A DNA stretch of 64,000 nucleotides from UBA6985 sp946536225 (GCA_946536225.1 CAMNEE010000001.1:620001-684000), one strand, 5' to 3'; counted from the stretch's first letter, positions 33,945 to 43,804 are shown. The notes: a model not told the origin generated them from the sequence alone. Numbers and translations are program-made.

Positions 33945-35225
33945 CTACTCCACATATTTAATCATAGTGTTTAAATCTTCATCATCACCGCTCATCAAAT
34001 CAAACAAATAATCTCCAACAAGCATATCCATATTTTTTGCATCTTTTAATAATCTTTCTACACATTTTTCTTTTATTTTTGAAAAACTTGCAATGCCATT
34101 TTTATTAGGTAATCCTATATATATATTCTGAGGTTTCAAATAATTAATCAAATATGGAGAATGACTTGTAATTATAATTTTAGTATTTTTTGTAAAATTT
34201 TTAAGAACAATAAGATACCTTTGTAAGATTTTGGGATTTAAAGAGTTTTCTGGTTCTTCGATTCCAACCAAAGAATAACCATTTATATCAGCCAAGACTA
34301 ATGTAGTTAAAATTAGTAAAACCCTCCTTACTCCGTCAGACATTTCATTAATCGTTACTCGTCTTGATAGATTTTTATCATCTACAGTCAATAAATATAT
34401 CTTATTATCATGAATATAATTATCATTTATTCTCTTATTAAGTTCATCATTATCTTCGATATCATATGTTTTTAACTGAATGTCAGCAATAAAAGGGAAA
34501 ATATCTTTTGTTGTATTTACTATTAATTCATATTTATTTGGATAATCATTTCTAATCTTATATAACATCCTTGGTATATTAGTATTGTCGCTCAAATTAT
34601 AATCTACTGTATTCTTTTTTATAAAAGGAGTAATACCGTAGGCATTGTTTGTATTAAAATGTCTATCTACATACACACGTGCGTTATTAATATCTTTTAT
34701 AAGGTCCAAATAATAAAGATCATCATATGCTGATAGCTTATTTATTAATAATTCGTTAAATTCAATTTGTATTTCCTTATTACATGATCCTTTAATCGAC
34801 GATTTATACAATGATTCAGCACCATTTCTACTAATGTATGTTGTAAATTTTTGAGTGTTATCATCTTTTATTTTTAAATATTCCTTCAAAATTTTAGGTT
34901 CATCTTTCTCATGTTTTTTCCATGAAAAAGAATATCCATATACAACTTGCATAATTTTAGATTTTTTTTCATAAGAAAACTTTATTTCGAAAGAAAAGTC
35001 TTTAAAAAAAATTTTCGTATTATATGGTTTATACGGACCAAAATTCATCATACTTTTTTTAACATCGTTTGGTTGATGAATAAAGTCAAAACCAAAAACA
35101 ATTGATTGCAAAAAGTTTGATTTACCATAGCTATTAATTGATGACAAACTAACAATATCCGTAATTTCTATTGTTGTGTTGTCAATATTCCTAAATCCTG
35201 ATACTTTAATCGAATTTATTTTCAT
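33945..35225 (-). CDS. AAA/OLD-type SMC-like ATPase
   Basis: A 426-residue ATPase of the RecF/OLD/AAA_15 class. It begins MKINSIKVSGFRNIDNTTIEI, with a Walker A variant SINSYGKSN near residue 32 (first Gly replaced by Ser; GKS kept). RRVTINEMSDGVRRVLLIL occupies the signature position, Walker B is SLVGIEEPENSLNP near 321, and the switch His is in IIITSHSPYLI near 353. Its C-terminus lacks a fused TOPRIM; that activity is in the adjacent gene. The pairing resembles AriA-AriB of PARIS and RloA-RloB. AGGTGA precedes ATG 35225. Confidence 0.86.
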   Translation of the reverse strand: MKINSIKVSGFRNIDNTTIEITDIVSLSSINSYGKSNFLQSIVFGFDFIHQPNDVKKSMMNFGPYKPYNTKIFFKDFSFEIKFSYEKKSKIMQVVYGYSFSWKKHEKDEPKILKEYLKIKDDNTQKFTTYISRNGAESLYKSSIKGSCNKEIQIEFNELLINKLSAYDDLYYLDLIKDINNARVYVDRHFNTNNAYGITPFIKKNTVDYNLSDNTNIPRMLYKIRNDYPNKYELIVNTTKDIFPFIADIQLKTYDIEDNDELNKRINDNYIHDNKIYLLTVDDKNLSRRVTINEMSDGVRRVLLILTTLVLADINGYSLVGIEEPENSLNPKILQRYLIVLKNFTKNTKIIITSHSPYLINYLKPQNIYIGLPNKNGIASFSKIKEKCVERLLKDAKNMDMLVGDYLFDLMSGDDEDLNTMIKYVE

Positions 35226-35261
35226 ATTTTTTCACCTCAAATAAATAATTCATTCATTAGT

Positions 35262-35310
35262 ATTATATGTCGAAGAAAAAAAATAATCAATTATTTTTAA
35301 GTTTTTCTTC
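35262..35310 (-). promoter_or_regulatory. Promoter and dyad of the ATPase/TOPRIM module
   Basis: TTGATT (35290-35285), 17-bp spacer, TATAAT (35267-35262). A large imperfect inverted repeat with arms GAAGAAAAA (35272-35280) and TTTTTCTTC (35302-35310), plus inner AAATAA / TTATTT, spans the -35 and may be a repressor site. The rest of 35311-35425 is AT-rich and shows nothing further. Confidence 0.65.
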
Positions 35311-35420
35311 TTTAATTAGATGATTTTATCGCCATTTGACTATAAATATCATTGTTTTTGTTCATTATTTTAATTATAAACAGAATATTTATTAATTATT
35401 TTTATATAACTGTAATGTAA

Positions 35421-35452
35421 AAATAAAAATACACTATTTAGTGTATTTTTTT
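35421..35452 (-). terminator. Terminator of the polysaccharide operon
   Basis: Stem AATACACTA / TAGTGTATT (35428-35436 and 35439-35447) overlapping the stop codon at 35434, with a minus-strand A/T tail. Confidence 0.75.
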
Positions 35453-36408
35453 GTTTCATATAAATTTTCACTAACTATAAATCTAGGTCTAGCTTTTGTT
35501 TCATTATACATTTTACCAATATACTCTCCTACTATACCAAGTGATAGCATTTGAAGTCCACCAATAAACCAAATTGATATTGATAAAAAAGCCCACCCAT
35601 CAACAGTAGCACCTGTTATTTTTCTTATTAATGTATAAATCATTATACATATACTTACAAATAAAACTATAAAACCTAATGTACATATCATTCTTAATGG
35701 TTTAACACTAAATGATGTAATACCATCCCATGCAAAGTTAAGCATTTTCTTAAGTGGATACTTTGACTCTCCTGCAAATCTTTCTGCTCTTTCATAGTAA
35801 ACTTTATCTGATTTAAATCCTATTAAAGGGAATATTCCTCTTAAGAATAGATTTACCTCTTTATAGCTTTCAAATTCATCTAATACTCTTTTGCTAGTTA
35901 ATCTATAGTCAGCATGGTTATAAACAATATCTACTCCCATAGCTGCCATGAATTTGTAGAATCCTTCTGCAGTAAAACGTTTGAAGAATGTATCTTTTTT
36001 ACGTGCTGATCTAACACCATAAACAATGTCACAACCTTCGTTCAAATACTTATCCATCATTTCATCCACAGCGTTAATATCATCTTGAAGATCAGCATCC
36101 ATGGAAATAACTACATCAGCATATTCTTTTGCTGTTAATAATCCAGCAACGAGCGCATTTTGATGTCCTCTATTTCTTGATAATGTTATACCTGTGAATA
36201 ATTCTTCTTTTTCAGATATTTCTTTAATAAGATTCCAAGTATTATCTTTAGAGCCATCATTTACATACATTACTCTACTATCTTTAGATATAACTTTCTT
36301 TTTAATTAATTCGTTTAATTTAGCTTTTAATCTCTTTGTTGTTTCTTTTAATACTTCTTCTTCGTTATAGCATGGTATAACAATAAATAACTTATTATTT
36401 TTTTTCAT
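35434..36408 (-). CDS. DPM1/GtrB-like polyprenyl-phosphate glycosyltransferase
   Basis: A 324-residue membrane-bound GT2 enzyme. The catalytic domain has LFIVIPCYNEEEVLKET, VMYVNDGSKDNTW, LSRNRGHQNALVAGL, ISMDADLQDD and YERAERFAGESKYPLKKML, followed by two C-terminal membrane helices. This is the layout of enzymes that transfer a sugar from a nucleotide to undecaprenyl phosphate (GtrB, YfdH, CsbB). The lipid-linked sugar would feed the polytopic enzyme encoded just upstream, whose gene overlaps this one by 14 bases. Confidence 0.92.
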   Translation of the reverse strand: MKKNNKLFIVIPCYNEEEVLKETTKRLKAKLNELIKKKVISKDSRVMYVNDGSKDNTWNLIKEISEKEELFTGITLSRNRGHQNALVAGLLTAKEYADVVISMDADLQDDINAVDEMMDKYLNEGCDIVYGVRSARKKDTFFKRFTAEGFYKFMAAMGVDIVYNHADYRLTSKRVLDEFESYKEVNLFLRGIFPLIGFKSDKVYYERAERFAGESKYPLKKMLNFAWDGITSFSVKPLRMICTLGFIVLFVSICIMIYTLIRKITGATVDGWAFLSISIWFIGGLQMLSLGIVGEYIGKMYNETKARPRFIVSENLYETKKYTK

Positions 36409-38491
36409 CGCTAATCACCTTCCCATTTATTTCTAGTATATCAAAATATAGGAAATCATAACTAAATAATTCACCATTAGATACTTCTATTTTTATATTT
36501 TTTCCATTTTTCTTATCAAATACTATTTCTGCAGGAGTTGTAAGCGATATTTCTCCATCAAAAATTGTTTTCTTTTTTTGTGTTATCTTTAAATTTATTA
36601 CTCCAGCTCCATCAATATTCGGAATATCTTTTGTATAAAATTTTAATTTAAACGAATCTAAATCATCAAAAAAGTTTGCTTCAATTGTTGTTGGATCTAT
36701 ACCTGGTGTTATAAAATAACTATCTTCATCTAATCTTTTAAACTCTGAATTATCTTTTCCTAATTTAGTCATTGAAGTCAGTAATAACTTTTCTACCAAA
36801 TAGTATTCATTTTTCCATTCTGGATATTTTTGAAATAATATAGAGTTATATTCATCAATACCTTCTTCTGTTAAATGAGTAGTCTTTTCATATACATATG
36901 CTTTAACTCCATTTGATAAAATATATGGGCCTAACACTCTTTTATAACTATTACCAATACCTTCGTTTGAAAGAATCATTGAATTAGGTATTGTCAAAAC
37001 AAGTTGTGTATCTTTAGCTAAATCAGCTTGAACTGGATCAGTTACAATTACATATTTGTTTAATAAAGAATTATAATTATAACCATCTCTTAAGTCGACA
37101 GTTGAAGTATAAATTAGATTATTGCTTATTATCGAACCACACGCATTGTCTATTAAACTATCGGACATTATTTGCGAACTTGCAAATGATGATATCTTAC
37201 CATATTTTTCATTTATCAACGTTGACATATCGTTACACATTTTTAACAAATTATCATAGTTTTCGTATTTAAATTTAAAGTATCTATTTTTTTGAAGTAT
37301 ATAATTTGGTTCAATCTTTATACAATAGGTATTAACATAATTGAATACGAAAATTATTGCAATGATAAATAAGAATGTTATTTTTGCGTATTTATTCTTT
37401 ATTAAATTAGCTACAAAATCAATTCCAAATAAAGCCATTAGTAATGAATAGATTGAAATACCAAGAAAATGATGAACTCCCATTCCTTGAGTTCTTGTAA
37501 ATAAAAATACGAAAATAATAATGTTTAAAGTAGCATATATTTTTATTCTTCTATTTTCCTTTGAATAGAATATTGAAACAATTCCCAATAATATTAATAA
37601 TAATAAATATATACCATATTCACCTAAAAATGAGTTAATATGTTGGCTTAACGTATATTGAAAGGCTGAATAACTATTTGAATAGTTTTCATGTATTATT
37701 GTATTTACCAATGGTAATTGAAATATTAATAGCAAAGCTAATGTTGTCGATCCTGCAATTATGAAGTTTTTCGTTGCATTAATAAACGATTCCTTCTTTT
37801 TATTACTTTTTATAAAGTAATATAAATTAATTAGAAAGTAAGAAAAATATAATGATACCACACCATATGCATACCATCTTCTTAATATAAAAGGCAAATA
37901 CGCTAGTAAACCAAAAATGATTGGCACATATATTTTTAGCTTATCTGTAAAATTATATTTTTTAACAATAAATAATAATAGTATTAATGGAATAATACCA
38001 CTAATATCAGGTAACCCCCTTAATGTAGCACTCCAGAATCCAGAAAACAATAATATACATATATAGTATATAATTGTTTTGAATTTGCTTTCTTTTATCT
38101 CAAAAGTTTCGTTTACAAACCAATAGAATAACAATATTGAGGGAACCATATATAAAAATACAATTGATAGAATATATGTAATTCTCGAAATTCCGAAAAC
38201 TTTATAAAAAGGTAATATAAAAAATACTGGTAACGAATTATAATCATTAATTCTAATCGTTTCAAACAAATATTTAATTCCATCCATTATATTGATAGCC
38301 ATTAATTGATACAAGTAATTTGCTCTCAATTGATAACCAATATAATCGTATACATATACATTGTCCTCGTATTTAACATACCAGTAACTAACAAATAAGC
38401 ATATAATGAATGTAAATAATACAATTAACACGCTTTTTTTATTCACAATTTTCTTAAACACATTATTCTTTTTCTTATTATCTTTATTCAT
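36395..38491 (-). CDS. Polytopic GT-C-type glycosyltransferase-like membrane protein
   Basis: A 698-residue protein with about 11-12 predicted membrane helices in the first 400 residues and a large extracellular C-terminal region. The first external loop has YDYIGYQLRANYLYQ, the position where GT-C enzymes carry a catalytic acidic residue. Its coupling to a DPM1-like gene suggests it uses the polyprenyl-linked sugar to decorate a surface polymer, as GtrA/B/C-type systems do. It overlaps both neighbours by 8-14 bases. The specific reaction is unknown. Confidence 0.75.
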   Translation of the reverse strand: MNKDNKKKNNVFKKIVNKKSVLIVLFTFIICLFVSYWYVKYEDNVYVYDYIGYQLRANYLYQLMAINIMDGIKYLFETIRINDYNSLPVFFILPFYKVFGISRITYILSIVFLYMVPSILLFYWFVNETFEIKESKFKTIIYYICILLFSGFWSATLRGLPDISGIIPLILLLFIVKKYNFTDKLKIYVPIIFGLLAYLPFILRRWYAYGVVSLYFSYFLINLYYFIKSNKKKESFINATKNFIIAGSTTLALLLIFQLPLVNTIIHENYSNSYSAFQYTLSQHINSFLGEYGIYLLLLILLGIVSIFYSKENRRIKIYATLNIIIFVFLFTRTQGMGVHHFLGISIYSLLMALFGIDFVANLIKNKYAKITFLFIIAIIFVFNYVNTYCIKIEPNYILQKNRYFKFKYENYDNLLKMCNDMSTLINEKYGKISSFASSQIMSDSLIDNACGSIISNNLIYTSTVDLRDGYNYNSLLNKYVIVTDPVQADLAKDTQLVLTIPNSMILSNEGIGNSYKRVLGPYILSNGVKAYVYEKTTHLTEEGIDEYNSILFQKYPEWKNEYYLVEKLLLTSMTKLGKDNSEFKRLDEDSYFITPGIDPTTIEANFFDDLDSFKLKFYTKDIPNIDGAGVINLKITQKKKTIFDGEISLTTPAEIVFDKKNGKNIKIEVSNGELFSYDFLYFDILEINGKVISDEKK

Positions 38492-39824
38492 TTTTATCGC
38501 CCACTATTATAGATTTAATTGTATTACTCATTTTTTTACTTTCTCTTTCAACTATTTTTACATTATCTATGTAATTATCATCATTATAATAATCAGTGTA
38601 TTTGTTCAAACTATTATCTTTGATAGAACTTAAATCAATAACATTTTTATTCTTAAACAACTCATTAATATGAGCAATTTTATATCTATAATGTTTGTTT
38701 TTATCATAACAAATTGATAAATTTGGTATATTCAATACATTTGCTAATAATGTACCATGATATCTTAAGGATATTATGTAATCAATATTCTTTGTGATTT
38801 CAATAAAATCCATAATCGTCTTTGGAAATCTAGTTATCACTACATCTTTTAATTTGTATTTTTCTATAAAGTGCTCATAAAACAAAATGTCTTGTTTAAA
38901 ATAATCATAAAATGGTATTAAACTTATTTTTGAATCGTTATATTTTCTTTTATACGCTTTTATTACTTTTAACAATTCCTCTTCCGTATCTTTATCATTA
39001 ATCCATATAATTCCTATTTCCTTTACATCATTTTTATTTCTTTTTCTTATAAAAGGGATTATCTGTTTATTTGACAATACTATATCTTCTGAAAGAGTCA
39101 TATTTTTTGTGTTTAATATTTTTGATAAATATTCGAAAGAATTATTATCTCTTATTGATACAAAATAACTATTATCTATAACCTTGTTAAGTCTATCAAT
39201 ATACTCTTTATTATTAAGTACATGGGAAGAAGATACACCCAAGAAAATAACATTCTTCTTGAAAACTATGAAATTTTCTGATAGATCTAAAATCATACTA
39301 CCCAAACTATATTTATACGAATTACTATCTAAATAATTAGAGTCATCTATAATAGCTCCTCCACCCCATATTAATAAATCATATGATTGAGCATAAATAT
39401 TGCAGTCTATATTTGAATAAGGATAATGAATATATTTAACGTTATACTTATTATTAATTTTATAATTGCTATTATTTGCAAGTAAAACTGTTATATCTAT
39501 ATTATTATATTTAGATAAATAATCTAAAATCGTTTCTAGCATATATTCATCTCCACAGTTAGGTGCACCATAAAAACCTGCTATTAAAACTTTCTTACCG
39601 TCACATTTTATGTTAGATACCTTCAAATAATCTATTTGTGTACATAAATCTTCCACTTTTGTTTTTAATAGTTCATTTTCTCTTTTTAAATCAAATAGAT
39701 TTGTTGTAACTTTATTGTTATAATCTTCAATTTTATTAAGAATCTCTTCTTGTCTATTAATTTCATTTCTGAAAATATACAAAAAAAGAGATTCCAATTT
39801 ACTTTTCAATCTCTTTTTTAACAT
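38484..39824 (-). CDS. Polysaccharide pyruvyl transferase family protein
   Basis: A 446-residue protein. An N-terminal coiled coil (about 20-65, ILNKIEDYNNKVTTNLFDLK) precedes a pyruvyl transferase domain with KKVLIAGFYGAPNCGDEYMLETIL, LLIWGGGAIIDDSN, IISLRYHGTLLANVLNIP and LSICYDKNK, the family's conserved blocks. Such enzymes (CsaB, WcaK, ExoV) transfer pyruvate from PEP to a sugar of the surface polymer, giving a negative charge. AGAAGG precedes ATG 39824; only one base separates it from the upstream flavoprotein gene. Confidence 0.9.
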   Translation of the reverse strand: MLKKRLKSKLESLFLYIFRNEINRQEEILNKIEDYNNKVTTNLFDLKRENELLKTKVEDLCTQIDYLKVSNIKCDGKKVLIAGFYGAPNCGDEYMLETILDYLSKYNNIDITVLLANNSNYKINNKYNVKYIHYPYSNIDCNIYAQSYDLLIWGGGAIIDDSNYLDSNSYKYSLGSMILDLSENFIVFKKNVIFLGVSSSHVLNNKEYIDRLNKVIDNSYFVSIRDNNSFEYLSKILNTKNMTLSEDIVLSNKQIIPFIRKRNKNDVKEIGIIWINDKDTEEELLKVIKAYKRKYNDSKISLIPFYDYFKQDILFYEHFIEKYKLKDVVITRFPKTIMDFIEITKNIDYIISLRYHGTLLANVLNIPNLSICYDKNKHYRYKIAHINELFKNKNVIDLSSIKDNSLNKYTDYYNDDNYIDNVKIVERESKKMSNTIKSIIVGDKNE

Positions 39825-41093
39825 CTAATTTACCTTCTCTGCTAATTCTTTTGCTACAACCATGCTGTCTTCCATGCAATTGTAAATCCATGCACCATAT
39901 CTTCCGATTGTGTAAATTGATTTATTTGCAAAATCTGACTTTAATTTTTCAATTTGTTCATCTGTTGACTTTTTAATATGTACATAAGCTGGGTCCATAA
40001 TAATAGAAACATGTTCGATTAATTTCATATCTTCAGATACAATTCCAGATTTTTTTAAATTATCAATAGTTAAACTTAATTGTTCTTCTATCATTTCTTT
40101 TGTTATATCTACATCCTTGTTGTATCCAATTTCAATATACATACTCAATTTGTCTGTTCCTAAGATATTATTATAGAATCCACATCTATAGAAATTGCAT
40201 TCTTTTGAAGGAATATATAACCAATGTTCTTTTGTACATAATGGAGATGGTTTGTCAAATCCAAGATTAAATACTAATACTTTATTATATGACATTTCAG
40301 ATAATAATTTTTCGTTTCCGCCTAATAATTCTAGAAATTTATTTAAAGGCATAGTATTGATTAAAATATCATATTCAATTTCTTCTCCATTAGATAATAT
40401 TGCAGTTTTATTATCCGTATCAATTGATGTAACACTCGTATTTAATAATACTTTTTCTTTATCTAATTCGTTATAAAGAATCTCAATAAAACTTCCCGCA
40501 CCATTTTTTGGATATAGGAACGAAGCGTTATATGAATTTACTTCATTATTCTTCATATTCTTTATTATTGCTTCTTTATCTGCATATGGGAAGAATCTTC
40601 CCATAGCATCAACATCTAACTCTCTCAAATCAACTGCATATAATTTTTCATTATATGGTTTCAAAAATTTCTCAACGATAGATTTACCAAATTTGCCATA
40701 AAGCATATCTAAGAAATTATCATAATGTTCCTTTTCTTCTTTATTAAATAGATCATACAAACAATCTATAAATTCTTCTTTATCTAATTGATGTATATTA
40801 GTTTGAAAAGGAAAATCTATGAATTTACCTTTATATAATATTTTTGTAACTTTATCATTATAAATAATATCGTCTTTATTCATTTTATCTAAAAATTTCT
40901 TTTTAAATTCTTCAGTTTTAAAATGAAAGAAATGTCCAGCATAATCCCATACGAAATTTTCAGTTTTTATTGTTCTACAATATCCACCAACTTCGTTTTC
41001 TTTTTCAACAATTAAATAGTCATTTCCACAATAATTTGCATATGTTAATCCGGATATTCCGGCACCAATTATTAAATTTTTTACTTTTTTCAT
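39825..41093 (-). CDS. UDP-galactopyranose mutase-like flavoprotein
   Basis: A 422-residue FAD enzyme. The Rossmann motif GAGISGLTYA opens the protein, followed by VEKENEVGGYCRT, FVWDYAGHFFHF and FIDFPFQTNIHQL; the last two match the eukaryote-type UDP-galactopyranose mutases better than bacterial Glf. The end YTIGRYGAWIYNCMEDSM resembles the closing FAD segment of that family. Its place in a glycan locus supports making UDP-galactofuranose. A protoporphyrinogen-oxidase-like oxidoreductase is the alternative. Confidence 0.72.
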   Translation of the reverse strand: MKKVKNLIIGAGISGLTYANYCGNDYLIVEKENEVGGYCRTIKTENFVWDYAGHFFHFKTEEFKKKFLDKMNKDDIIYNDKVTKILYKGKFIDFPFQTNIHQLDKEEFIDCLYDLFNKEEKEHYDNFLDMLYGKFGKSIVEKFLKPYNEKLYAVDLRELDVDAMGRFFPYADKEAIIKNMKNNEVNSYNASFLYPKNGAGSFIEILYNELDKEKVLLNTSVTSIDTDNKTAILSNGEEIEYDILINTMPLNKFLELLGGNEKLLSEMSYNKVLVFNLGFDKPSPLCTKEHWLYIPSKECNFYRCGFYNNILGTDKLSMYIEIGYNKDVDITKEMIEEQLSLTIDNLKKSGIVSEDMKLIEHVSIIMDPAYVHIKKSTDEQIEKLKSDFANKSIYTIGRYGAWIYNCMEDSMVVAKELAEKVN

Positions 41094-41094
41094 A

Positions 41095-43683
41095 TTATCT
41101 TCCTATTCTATATTTTATTTTTGTAAATACAGGATGTAAAAATAGTAGCAATCCATTTGATCTTCTATATAGTTTAATCCAGCGTGTATTGAACTGTGGA
41201 TATTTCCTTATTTCAGGATATTTTCTTATTTCCTTTTCAAATTTATTAAATTTTTTTCTTGAATGGAATAAATCTAACAAAATATAATATTGTGTTACAA
41301 CCATTGGTAATAATAATTTATGTAATACATATTCCCTTTTTGACTCAGTAAATCTTGTATCATTAGTTACAAGATTCATTAATTCAAAAATGACTCTTTG
41401 ATGATGTTCATAGTTTCTTTTCCATCCAGCAGTACTTACTGATTGACCAACATTACCAATATAGTATCTATATATATTAGCATCTACCCTTTCTACTGTG
41501 TTTGCTAACATAATAGAATAAGCATTATATAACATATCTACATAGAAAGTTTTTTCTAATAGTTTGAAATCCGCATCTTTTAATAATTGTGTTTTATATG
41601 TTGTTGTAGGTAGAGATGGCCCCCATTCTCTAAAACTATATTTATTAGACTTACAAATATCTTCAAAATTATATTTAATATTTGGTTCCATAAATGAGTA
41701 ACAATCTTTTACTAGCGGTTTATCTTCAAAAGTTCTTGCTTCACAATAATCAGTAAAGATTAAGTCTGAATCACTTTTTTCTAAACTAACAAAATATTTA
41801 TCAAACTCATCTGTATCGATCCAATCATCTGAATCTATGACTCTAAAGTATTTTCCTCTAGCTAATTCGATTCCTTTATTAATTCCAGAACCATGACCAC
41901 CATTTTCTTTATCTATTAGTTTAACAATAGATTTTTTATTTTTGGTTGTAATTTTTTCGTAATATAGACCTATTTCTTTAGTCGAGTCGGGACTACCATC
42001 ATTTATTACAAGTACCTCTAGTTTCTCTTTATATTTGCTTTTTAGAATTGATAATAAACATCTATCAAGGTATTTTTCTGCTTTATATGAAGGTATTGTA
42101 ATTGTTAATAAAGGAGTATCATCAATTTCATTAACTTTTCCAATAATTGCTTCTGGATTTAATTTATTAGTTTCGTAATATTCAATTTCTTTTTTTATTG
42201 TATTATTATATGAACATTTTTCTATTACGTGTTTTGATAAACTTGCGGAAACTTTCAAAAATTCATCTGGGTTATTATAAAAATATTCTACTTTATTTGC
42301 TATTTCGACAAAATCGTTAATTGGAGATAAGATTTGTTTTTCACAATTAAAGAACTCTCTTATTACAGGTAAATCAGTTGTTAAAGTTACTAATCCTGAT
42401 GAAGCTGCTTCTAATGCTGAAACTCCTTGAGTATCCCATCTTGTTGGGAATAATGCGATTCCACATTCCTTTTGTACATTTGCTATTTCTTCATGACTCA
42501 TAAATTTATTAATCAAATGAACATTTTTAAAGTTTCTTATCGGTTCAACTAATTCATTATAATAATTTCCTTCACCACAAACATAAAACTCTAAATCTTT
42601 AAAGAATTCTTTTCTAGATAACTCTAATATTGTTAAAACAGAAGTATCAACTGCATATTTTTTAGAATTATCCCATTTTCTTAACATAAAAATCTTTTTT
42701 CTTTGCTCTTTTGTTTTTTTATTATATCCAAATATTTTTTCATCAATAATATTTGGGATTACAACTGAATTATTAAATTCTGTTTTATGGAAGTCTTCTG
42801 CTCTTTCCTTTTCCCATTCTGAGACAAATATCCAATTATAATTTGGGTCTTTAGCATGTTCAGCTATATATTTTCCTCTTTCAAGATATTCTTTTTTTAA
42901 TTCTTTTGGAAGAACATATTTATCTTCAAAATAAGGTGTATATAAATCTGGAGCATCACAATATAAAACATCTGCTCCATGATTCCATAAGAATATTGGT
43001 GTATCATTTAAATATGAAGTATCTAATATTTTGGCATATTTAACATCATAAAAATGAACAAATATTGCTTTATAATTTTTAGACATAAGAATATCTCTCA
43101 TGTTGTCATATCCTGTTTTATATACATTAATATCTTCAAATGTATAACTTGTAGATTCATTGTATGCATTTATAACTGCTACATCTACTTTTAAACCACT
43201 ATCTACATATGATTTTACTCTTGAATGAACAAATCCACATGCATATAGATTATCTGGAGATGGATATAAAGGTGTGATAACCAAAATATCACCAGTTCCA
43301 AGATATTTTGTATAAATGTTATCAGGTTCTTCAGTAAATGAATAACTAACACCTTCAAGTTCTATTTTAGAATTTGGTGCAATAATAATTACAGGTAATA
43401 AAAATCTTCTCGTTGGTGTTAGTGATGAAGATTTAGTGTTAATTGGAGCACTAAAATCTATCTTTCTTTTTTTAGTTAAAAACGCAATTTTTGCTCCAGT
43501 ACCTTTAAGTATTTCTCCCTTAAATTCAAAATTTAAATATCTATGATTATAACGTATTATAGGTTTTGAAAATATTTTCAATTCCCTATTCGTATTGTTT
43601 TCTATTATAACTTTTTTATTTTTCCTTTTTATAGTTACTTCTTTATCTTTCTTATACCATTTTGTAATAGTTGTTGAATACAT
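41095..43683 (-). CDS. Two-domain glycosyltransferase (GT4 + GT2)
   Basis: An 862-residue fusion. Residues 1-125 form a beta-rich domain of unknown role; 130-510 is a GT-B glycosyltransferase with ILVITPLYPSPDNL, the NFKNVHLINKFMSHEEIANV region and the donor-binding stretch ALFPTRWDTQGVSALEAASSG. Residues 525-760 are a GT-A family 2 domain with LTITIPSYKAEKYLDRCL, VLVINDGSPDST, NGGHGSGINKGIELARGKYF and IDSDDWID. Two sugars may be added in sequence by one chain. AAGGAGG lies before ATG 43683. It is the first gene of the operon that ends at 35434. Confidence 0.9.
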   Translation of the reverse strand: MYSTTITKWYKKDKEVTIKRKNKKVIIENNTNRELKIFSKPIIRYNHRYLNFEFKGEILKGTGAKIAFLTKKRKIDFSAPINTKSSSLTPTRRFLLPVIIIAPNSKIELEGVSYSFTEEPDNIYTKYLGTGDILVITPLYPSPDNLYACGFVHSRVKSYVDSGLKVDVAVINAYNESTSYTFEDINVYKTGYDNMRDILMSKNYKAIFVHFYDVKYAKILDTSYLNDTPIFLWNHGADVLYCDAPDLYTPYFEDKYVLPKELKKEYLERGKYIAEHAKDPNYNWIFVSEWEKERAEDFHKTEFNNSVVIPNIIDEKIFGYNKKTKEQRKKIFMLRKWDNSKKYAVDTSVLTILELSRKEFFKDLEFYVCGEGNYYNELVEPIRNFKNVHLINKFMSHEEIANVQKECGIALFPTRWDTQGVSALEAASSGLVTLTTDLPVIREFFNCEKQILSPINDFVEIANKVEYFYNNPDEFLKVSASLSKHVIEKCSYNNTIKKEIEYYETNKLNPEAIIGKVNEIDDTPLLTITIPSYKAEKYLDRCLLSILKSKYKEKLEVLVINDGSPDSTKEIGLYYEKITTKNKKSIVKLIDKENGGHGSGINKGIELARGKYFRVIDSDDWIDTDEFDKYFVSLEKSDSDLIFTDYCEARTFEDKPLVKDCYSFMEPNIKYNFEDICKSNKYSFREWGPSLPTTTYKTQLLKDADFKLLEKTFYVDMLYNAYSIMLANTVERVDANIYRYYIGNVGQSVSTAGWKRNYEHHQRVIFELMNLVTNDTRFTESKREYVLHKLLLPMVVTQYYILLDLFHSRKKFNKFEKEIRKYPEIRKYPQFNTRWIKLYRRSNGLLLFLHPVFTKIKYRIGR

Positions 43684-43780
43684 ATTATTCCTCCTTTATT
43701 TTTCTTTATTAATTATAAAACAACATACGTCGTATAGCAAACAAAACCGACTTATAGTGCAAAATTAAAACCAATAAAAA

Positions 43781-43804
43781 AAATACGCGACCGTATTTTT
43801 TTTA
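43781..43804 (-). terminator. ABC exporter operon terminator
   Basis: Stem AAATACG / CGTATTT with loop CGAC and a minus-strand T run, overlapping the stop at 43802. Confidence 0.75.

Noticed and set aside
28415..35225. Prophage or integrated element covering the toxin-antitoxin and ATPase genes
   Set aside because: recD2 and ordinary membrane-protein genes lie between them, and no integrase, phage structural gene or flanking repeat is present.
35311..35425. Possible small RNA upstream of the ATPase gene
   Set aside because: AT-rich sequence without a promoter-terminator pair of its own.
40195..40476. Plus-strand frame of 93 codons inside the flavoprotein gene
   Set aside because: Antisense of a well-supported gene, with no ribosome binding site.
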